The notes below the pieces were generated by a model, which saw only the letters and a list, made by a program, of their open reading frames with translations, was not told the DNA's origin and made no database searches. From Bacteroidaceae bacterium (GTDB taxonomy: Bacteria; Bacteroidota; Bacteroidia; Bacteroidales; Bacteroidaceae), in the NCBI GenBank assembly GCA_017462065.1, contig JAFTRV010000035.1, positions 1-37,467 of the forward strand: a stretch of DNA of 37,467 bases, written 5' to 3'. Below, in pieces: positions 34,458 to 37,467 of this stretch (positions within the stretch are counted from its first letter, which is position 1; each line of letters starts with the position of its first letter). The position numbers and the translations under genes were made by a program.

Positions 34458-34829
34458 TTAGTCTAAATCGGGTATTGCGGTGAGCGTCGCATCGGCCCAC
34501 AGGTGCTCAATGTCATAGAACTTGCGTACATCGGGCAGGAATATGTGGACGAGGATGTCGCCATAGTCCATTGCCACCCACTGCGCATTGCGGAGCCCGT
34601 CTACAGCGTAAGGCTTTCTTTTGCAGTTGATTCTTACGGTATCCTCAATAGAATCGGTGATGGCGCTTACCTGAGTGGGCGAGTTTCCCTGGCATATCAC
34701 AAAGTAGTCGCAGATGCTGTTGCCGAGCTTTAGCATATCCACTATAACAATCTCCTTGCCTTTTTTGTCCTGTATACCCTCGATAATCCGGTCTATAACC
34801 TCTTGTGCGTTACTCTTTTTTTCTTGCAT
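34458..34829 (-). CDS. rsfS: Ribosome silencing factor RsfS (Iojap)
   Basis: A 123-residue RsfS. It binds ribosomal protein uL14 and blocks subunit joining when nutrients are short. The family pattern is clear: KKGKEIVIVDM, CDYFVICQGNSPTQVSAITDSIED, YAVDGLRNAQWVAMDYGDILVHIFLPDVRKFYDIEHLW (as motifs DGLRNAQW, DYGDILVHIF, FYDIEHLWADA). It is first in the rsfS-ftsH-cdsA operon and ends five bases before ftsH. A -7 box is seen 127 bases upstream at 34956-34963. Confidence 0.96.
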   Translation of the reverse strand: MQEKKSNAQEVIDRIIEGIQDKKGKEIVIVDMLKLGNSICDYFVICQGNSPTQVSAITDSIEDTVRINCKRKPYAVDGLRNAQWVAMDYGDILVHIFLPDVRKFYDIEHLWADATLTAIPDLD

Positions 34830-34955
34830 ATATTAAATGTGTGTTTGCTTTACTTGTGTTGTTGCAAAATCCCTGCCACTCGGTTTTTGGGCCTTTTGTT
34901 ATGCTTTATGTGACAAAATGTCTTGTCCGCAGCGGCATGGTGTCAGTATCAGTTA

Positions 34956-34963
34956 CAAATATA
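34956..34963 (-). promoter_or_regulatory. Candidate -7 box of the rsfS operon
   Basis: The minus strand reads TATATTTG, a full match to TAnnTTTG, 127 bases before the rsfS start. This implies a long leader (34830-34950), in which I see no clear structure. The stretch from 34964 to 35050 is AT-rich and holds nothing else I can name. Confidence 0.4.
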
Positions 34964-35058
34964 CCCTCTTTTTGTACGCCGACAGACATAAATGGAGCTA
35001 AAAAATATTTTTTTAAGTAAAAAAACGGCAAAAACATTTTTTTTACCAAAAATTGTTG

Positions 35059-35066
35059 TACCTTTG
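35059..35066 (+). promoter_or_regulatory. -7 box of the tRNA-Gln promoter
   Basis: TACCTTTG is a full match to TAnnTTTG, 17 bases before the first tRNA base. A run of T at 35037-35044 may act as -33 element. Confidence 0.65.
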
Positions 35067-35082
35067 CATCGCATTTGAGCAT

Positions 35083-35153
35083 TGGGCTATGGTGTAATGG
35101 TAACACTGCAGATTCTGGTCCTGCCTTTCCTGGTTCGAGTCCGGGTAGCCCAA
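35083..35153 (+). tRNA. tRNA-Gln (anticodon CTG)
   Basis: A 71-base cloverleaf: acceptor TGGGCTA (35083-35089) pairs with TAGCCCA (35146-35152); D stem GTGT/ACAC; anticodon stem GCAGA/CCTGC around loop TTCTGGT, anticodon CTG at 35115-35117; T stem CCTGG/CCGGG with loop TTCGAGT; discriminator A at 35153, and CCA not encoded. The anticodon CTG reads CAG (glutamine). The pair closing the anticodon loop is A35112-C35120, a mismatch; the other four pairs are regular. No other tRNA is nearby. A 21-bp palindromic terminator follows immediately. Confidence 0.95.
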
Positions 35154-35193
35154 CACAAAGAAAGAGGTTCAGCTGAACCTCTTTCTTTGTGTT
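35152..35193. terminator. Perfect 21-bp palindromic terminator
   Basis: A perfect palindrome centred on CAGCTG at 35170-35175 runs from 35152 to 35193 and is followed by TTTATTCC. It lies between the tRNA on the plus strand and the thioredoxin-like gene on the minus strand, whose stop is at 35195, so it can end both transcripts. Same CAGCTG centre as the palindrome at 10643-10674. Confidence 0.85.
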
Positions 35194-35194
35194 T

Positions 35195-35662
35195 TTATTC
35201 CAGCATCTTCTCAATATTCCTTTCAAACCCTGCCATTGTCAAGGCTCCGACCTCTTTTGAGGGCTCGCCCTTCACCGGCACGAACATGATTGTCGGAATC
35301 GACGAAATGCCGAAAGCCTGTGCAAGCTCGGGCGCGTCGTCAATGTTTACCTTGTAGACGTCAATCTTGTCGCCGTATTTCTGTGCCACCTTCTCGACAG
35401 TCGGGGCGATCATCCGGCACGGGCCGCACCAGTCGGCGTAAAAGTCAATGACGGCAGGCTTGTCGCCAAGGAATTTCCATCCGGGCTTGCTAATGTCCGC
35501 GACTTTGTTGCGGAATTCGTCGGCAGTCAGCTTGGCGCTGCCTTTTGCTCTTTCGTAGCTCTGCTGCCCGGTGCATTCTCTGTTCTCTGTATCGTTCTTC
35601 TTGTTGCTGCCGCATGCTAAGAGCATTAGCGAGCATGCAGCGATAATAAATGTCTTTCTCAT
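35195..35662 (-). CDS. Thioredoxin-like lipoprotein
   Basis: A 155-residue protein. The signal peptide ends in a lipobox (SLMLLACGSN, Cys17), so it should be anchored to a membrane and face the periplasm. From about residue 60 follows a thioredoxin fold with VIDFYADWCGPCRMIAP (Cys79-Cys82, CGPC), VYKVNIDDAP and the cis-proline motif SIPTIMF, then GALTMAGFERNI at the end. The CGPC pair is that of true thioredoxins. It is probably a thiol reductase for exported proteins; the electron donor is not seen here. Promoter -7 box at 35692-35699. It ends against the terminator at 35152-35193. Confidence 0.92.
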   Translation of the reverse strand: MRKTFIIAACSLMLLACGSNKKNDTENRECTGQQSYERAKGSAKLTADEFRNKVADISKPGWKFLGDKPAVIDFYADWCGPCRMIAPTVEKVAQKYGDKIDVYKVNIDDAPELAQAFGISSIPTIMFVPVKGEPSKEVGALTMAGFERNIEKMLE

Positions 35663-35691
35663 GATAAAACCTTTTTTGAGTTCATTCGAAG

Positions 35692-35699
35692 CAAAAGTA
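35692..35699 (-). promoter_or_regulatory. -7 box of the thioredoxin-like gene
   Basis: The minus strand reads TACTTTTG, a full match to TAnnTTTG, 30 bases before the start. No clear -33 box. Confidence 0.6.
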
Positions 35700-35798
35700 T
35701 CATATAATTTTCATTGTCGGTTAAGACAATGGGTTAAATAATCGCAATATCAATAAAATAAATTTTCGTTCCGAGTGGTTTCTGTATTAAAAAAAGTT

Positions 35799-35806
35799 TA
35801 TATTTG
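35799..35806 (+). promoter_or_regulatory. -7 box of the GEVED-like gene
   Basis: TATATTTG is a full match to TAnnTTTG, 51 bases before the ATG at 35857, so the leader is about 45 bases. Confidence 0.6.
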
Positions 35807-35856
35807 CGATGTTATAATAATGTGTAAACAGTTTACTAACTTAAAACTTATAGCTT

Positions 35857-37212
35857 ATGAGAAAATTTACACTTTTTCTTTCTATGATGGTAGCTGCAGT
35901 AGCTGCTATGGCGCAGGATTATTCAGTCCCCGCCGGTACCTCTTACGCTACAAACTATCTGACAGCCGTTACGACAGATGGCGCTGAGGAGAACGTAGAC
36001 TACACGGCCGACGCTCATCCCGGCTCAATACACAATGTGCTTCCTCAAAAGGTTAAGATTGTTGCGGGCGAGTCGTTTACATTGAACTTGGTTGCCTACT
36101 CTTTGGGCGAATACAGCGTATCAACGGTAAGAGAGGATATCCGTTACTGCCATGCTTCGCTTTTTACCGACTTTGACGGCGACTGCGATTTTGGCGTTGC
36201 TGTTCAGAAGTGGGGCGTAAAGCCTCCTACTCACAATGTCGGCGGTAATTATGAAGAGTGCATGAATATTACAACGGTCATCAATGTTCCTCTTGACGCT
36301 AAAATAGGAACAACCCGCATCCGTGTTATTTATACCAACGCTTGGGGCGAGTGGCCTGCGGCCGATGCGTCTAACTTGGATAAGGGCATTGCGTATGACA
36401 TTGAAGTAGAGGTCGTGGCTTCGGAAGTGCCTTCGGCTACGTTTACGTACCAGTTCATATACAAAGGCGAGATGCAGGACGAGTATGCTTATGAGACAAA
36501 AGGCGCTATCGGCGAGGAGTTCCCCGAAGTCGCAAAGACATTCCAGCCTTTTGTTAAGGTTATCAAGCCCGAGGGCGTTGTGGAAGAGAGCGACAACGGG
36601 GCTGTGTTTGTCCTTGAGGTTGTAGAGGACCTGCCATTTGTCGCGGCGGATGCTTTGGAAAACATCAATACTTGGTATTACGCTCGCATTCACACGAACT
36701 TGCCTTCATATATGTATAGCAATGGCATGGGCAGCGATGTGCATTGGCAGCTTAACGGTGCGGCTATCGAGACTATTGACGAAGCTAATGCCGATGCTTA
36801 CACATGGGGCTTTGTAGGAAACCTCGAAGATGGTTTTAAGGTTGTGAGCAAAGCCGGCGGCGCTATCAAGTCTACGGGCAGCGGCAATGTTACAATTGCC
36901 GATTACGCCGAGGCTACAGCGTTTGTCCTCAGCCCGTCTAACACCGACAAGCCGGGTGCTTTCTGCCTGTTAAACCAGGCTTACGGGCAGTATGTGAATG
37001 CTCAGAGCGGAGGCGTGAATCATTGGAACGATAATGATGCCGGCTCGTCATTCGTCTTGACAGAGCGTATAATTGACGACGGTACTACCGGCATTGAGAA
37101 TGTTGAGGCTGATGCTGCTCAGGTGATATATGACCTTACCGGACGTCGCATCGACAGCATCACAAAGGCCGGCATTTACATCGTGAACGGCAAGAAAGTG
37201 CTGGTTAAGTGA
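35857..37212 (+). CDS. Secreted GEVED-like protein with a T9SS-like C-terminal tail
   Basis: A 451-residue protein with signal peptide MRKFTLFLSMMVAAVAAMA. Residues about 20-190 resemble a GEVED domain (ASLFTDFDGDCDFG, VPLDAKIGTTRIRVIYT). A middle beta-rich region contains EEFPEVAKTFQPFVKV. The last third looks like a trefoil-type carbohydrate-binding region (AFCLLNQAYGQYVNAQSGG, HWNDNDAGSSFVL), followed by a tail with VIYDLTGRRIDSITKAGIYIVNGKKVLVK, here cited only as YDLTGRRID and GIYIVNGKKV. The tail is of the Bacteroidales type IX-like sorting kind. Function unknown; glycan binding is inferred. Its final 18 bases recur twice in the repeat array that follows. Confidence 0.75.
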   Translation: MRKFTLFLSMMVAAVAAMAQDYSVPAGTSYATNYLTAVTTDGAEENVDYTADAHPGSIHNVLPQKVKIVAGESFTLNLVAYSLGEYSVSTVREDIRYCHASLFTDFDGDCDFGVAVQKWGVKPPTHNVGGNYEECMNITTVINVPLDAKIGTTRIRVIYTNAWGEWPAADASNLDKGIAYDIEVEVVASEVPSATFTYQFIYKGEMQDEYAYETKGAIGEEFPEVAKTFQPFVKVIKPEGVVEESDNGAVFVLEVVEDLPFVAADALENINTWYYARIHTNLPSYMYSNGMGSDVHWQLNGAAIETIDEANADAYTWGFVGNLEDGFKVVSKAGGAIKSTGSGNVTIADYAEATAFVLSPSNTDKPGAFCLLNQAYGQYVNAQSGGVNHWNDNDAGSSFVLTERIIDDGTTGIENVEADAAQVIYDLTGRRIDSITKAGIYIVNGKKVLVK

Positions 37213-37467
37213 GAGCAATGATTAACAAGCTCGCTTGATTAAGCATTGCCGAACGCAAAGCAGTTCGCACGAAGTGCAAAGTGCTGGTTAAGTGATAGCG
37301 TCTAACATTTAACGACTGTAGCAATGATTAACAAGCTCGCTTGATTAAGCATTGCCGAACGCAAAGCAGTTCGCACGAAGTGCAAAGTGCTGGTTAAGTG
37401 ATAGCGTCTAACGTTTAACGACTGTAGCAATGATTAACAAGCTCGCTTGATTAAGCATGGCCGAACG
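37195..37467 (+). repeat. Hairpin-rich 106-bp tandem repeat array starting at a gene's 3' end, running off the window
   Basis: The motif AAAGTGCTGGTTAAGTGA occurs at 37195-37212 (the gene's last codons and stop), 37278-37295 and 37384-37401. The second interval is 106 bases; the first is 83, because it lacks a 23-base block (starting GCGTCTAAC). Each unit contains a long hairpin GCAATGATTAACAAGC/GCTTGATTAAGCATTGC with loop TC (one mismatch, one bulge), a hairpin CGAAC/GTTCG, a hairpin GCAC/GTGC, and GTTAAGTG pairing with CATTTAAC (CGTTTAAC in the next copy, still pairing through wobbles). The third copy of the long hairpin has CATGGC for CATTGC. No ORF or T run is present. The array extends past the right edge. 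Confidence 0.9.

Noticed and set aside
37300-37399. GTCTAAC and GTTAAGT in the 106-bp unit resemble integron attC end boxes
   Set aside because: The boxes fit the RYYYAAC/GTTRRRY pattern, but the 100 bases between them fold as several separate hairpins, not one long attC palindrome. No cassette ORF or integrase is present.
37195-37467. CRISPR array
   Set aside because: The repeats are adjacent units with no unique spacers, and no cas genes are present.

Overview
The window looks like chromosomal DNA of a Bacteroidales bacterium (Bacteroidota). I infer this from Bacteroidota-type promoters (TAnnTTTG -7 boxes, twice with a TTTG -33 box about 20 bp upstream), family content (DUF3822, DUF5683, an OMP_b-brl_3-type barrel, a GH84 beta-hexosaminidase, FISUMP and GEVED-like surface proteins, C-terminal tails resembling type IX sorting domains) and gene orders I associate with this order (parA-parB-DUF5683-mltD-rsh, surE-lpxB, rsfS-ftsH-cdsA). 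The genus cannot be settled; a Muribaculaceae- or Prevotella-like gut species would fit the T9SS-like tails.

Layout. 1-672 is a degraded patch: a terminator, an unrecognised C-terminal gene fragment, a roughly 95% identical but nonsense-mutated copy of part of the neighbouring FISUMP gene, and an inverted repeat. 673-4202 (-) holds uvrA, coupled by an ATGA overlap to a secreted FISUMP protein. 4355-6313 (+) holds a GHL10-type lipoprotein hydrolase and a GNAT acetyltransferase. 6310-7523 (-) holds a divergent sigma-70-like factor and a hypothetical protein. 7669-12157 (+) holds an outer-membrane barrel protein and a cardiolipin synthase, separated by a palindromic terminator. 12160-14347 (-) is a tightly overlapping operon: pilin-like membrane protein, DUF3822, rsmD. 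14442-15863 (+) is a RecD-like helicase ending in a 14-bp tandem repeat. 16063-18681 (-) is alaS; 18861-20187 (+) is an M23 peptidase plus a MerR regulator.

20334-26331 (-) is the chromosome-partition and envelope cluster, in transcription order parA, parB, DUF5683, mltD, bifunctional (p)ppGpp synthetase/hydrolase, with a structured leader upstream of parA. 26658-29558 (-) is a secreted GH84 enzyme whose promoter overlaps the divergent surE-lpxB promoter. 31594-34829 (-) is rsfS-ftsH-cdsA; lpxB and cdsA converge with a 30-bp coding overlap. A tRNA-Gln(CTG), a thioredoxin-like lipoprotein and a secreted GEVED-like protein follow. Immediately after the last stop codon a 106-bp, hairpin-rich tandem repeat starts and runs off the window; each unit carries a copy of the gene's last 18 bases.

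Most of the window is housekeeping (DNA repair, translation, chromosome segregation, lipid A and phospholipid synthesis, peptidoglycan turnover, stringent response). The parts that ordinary genes do not explain are the 3'-end repeat array, the parA leader, the palindrome in the promoter at 14398-14415, and the broken FISUMP duplication at the left edge. I see no prophage, CRISPR array or intact insertion sequence.
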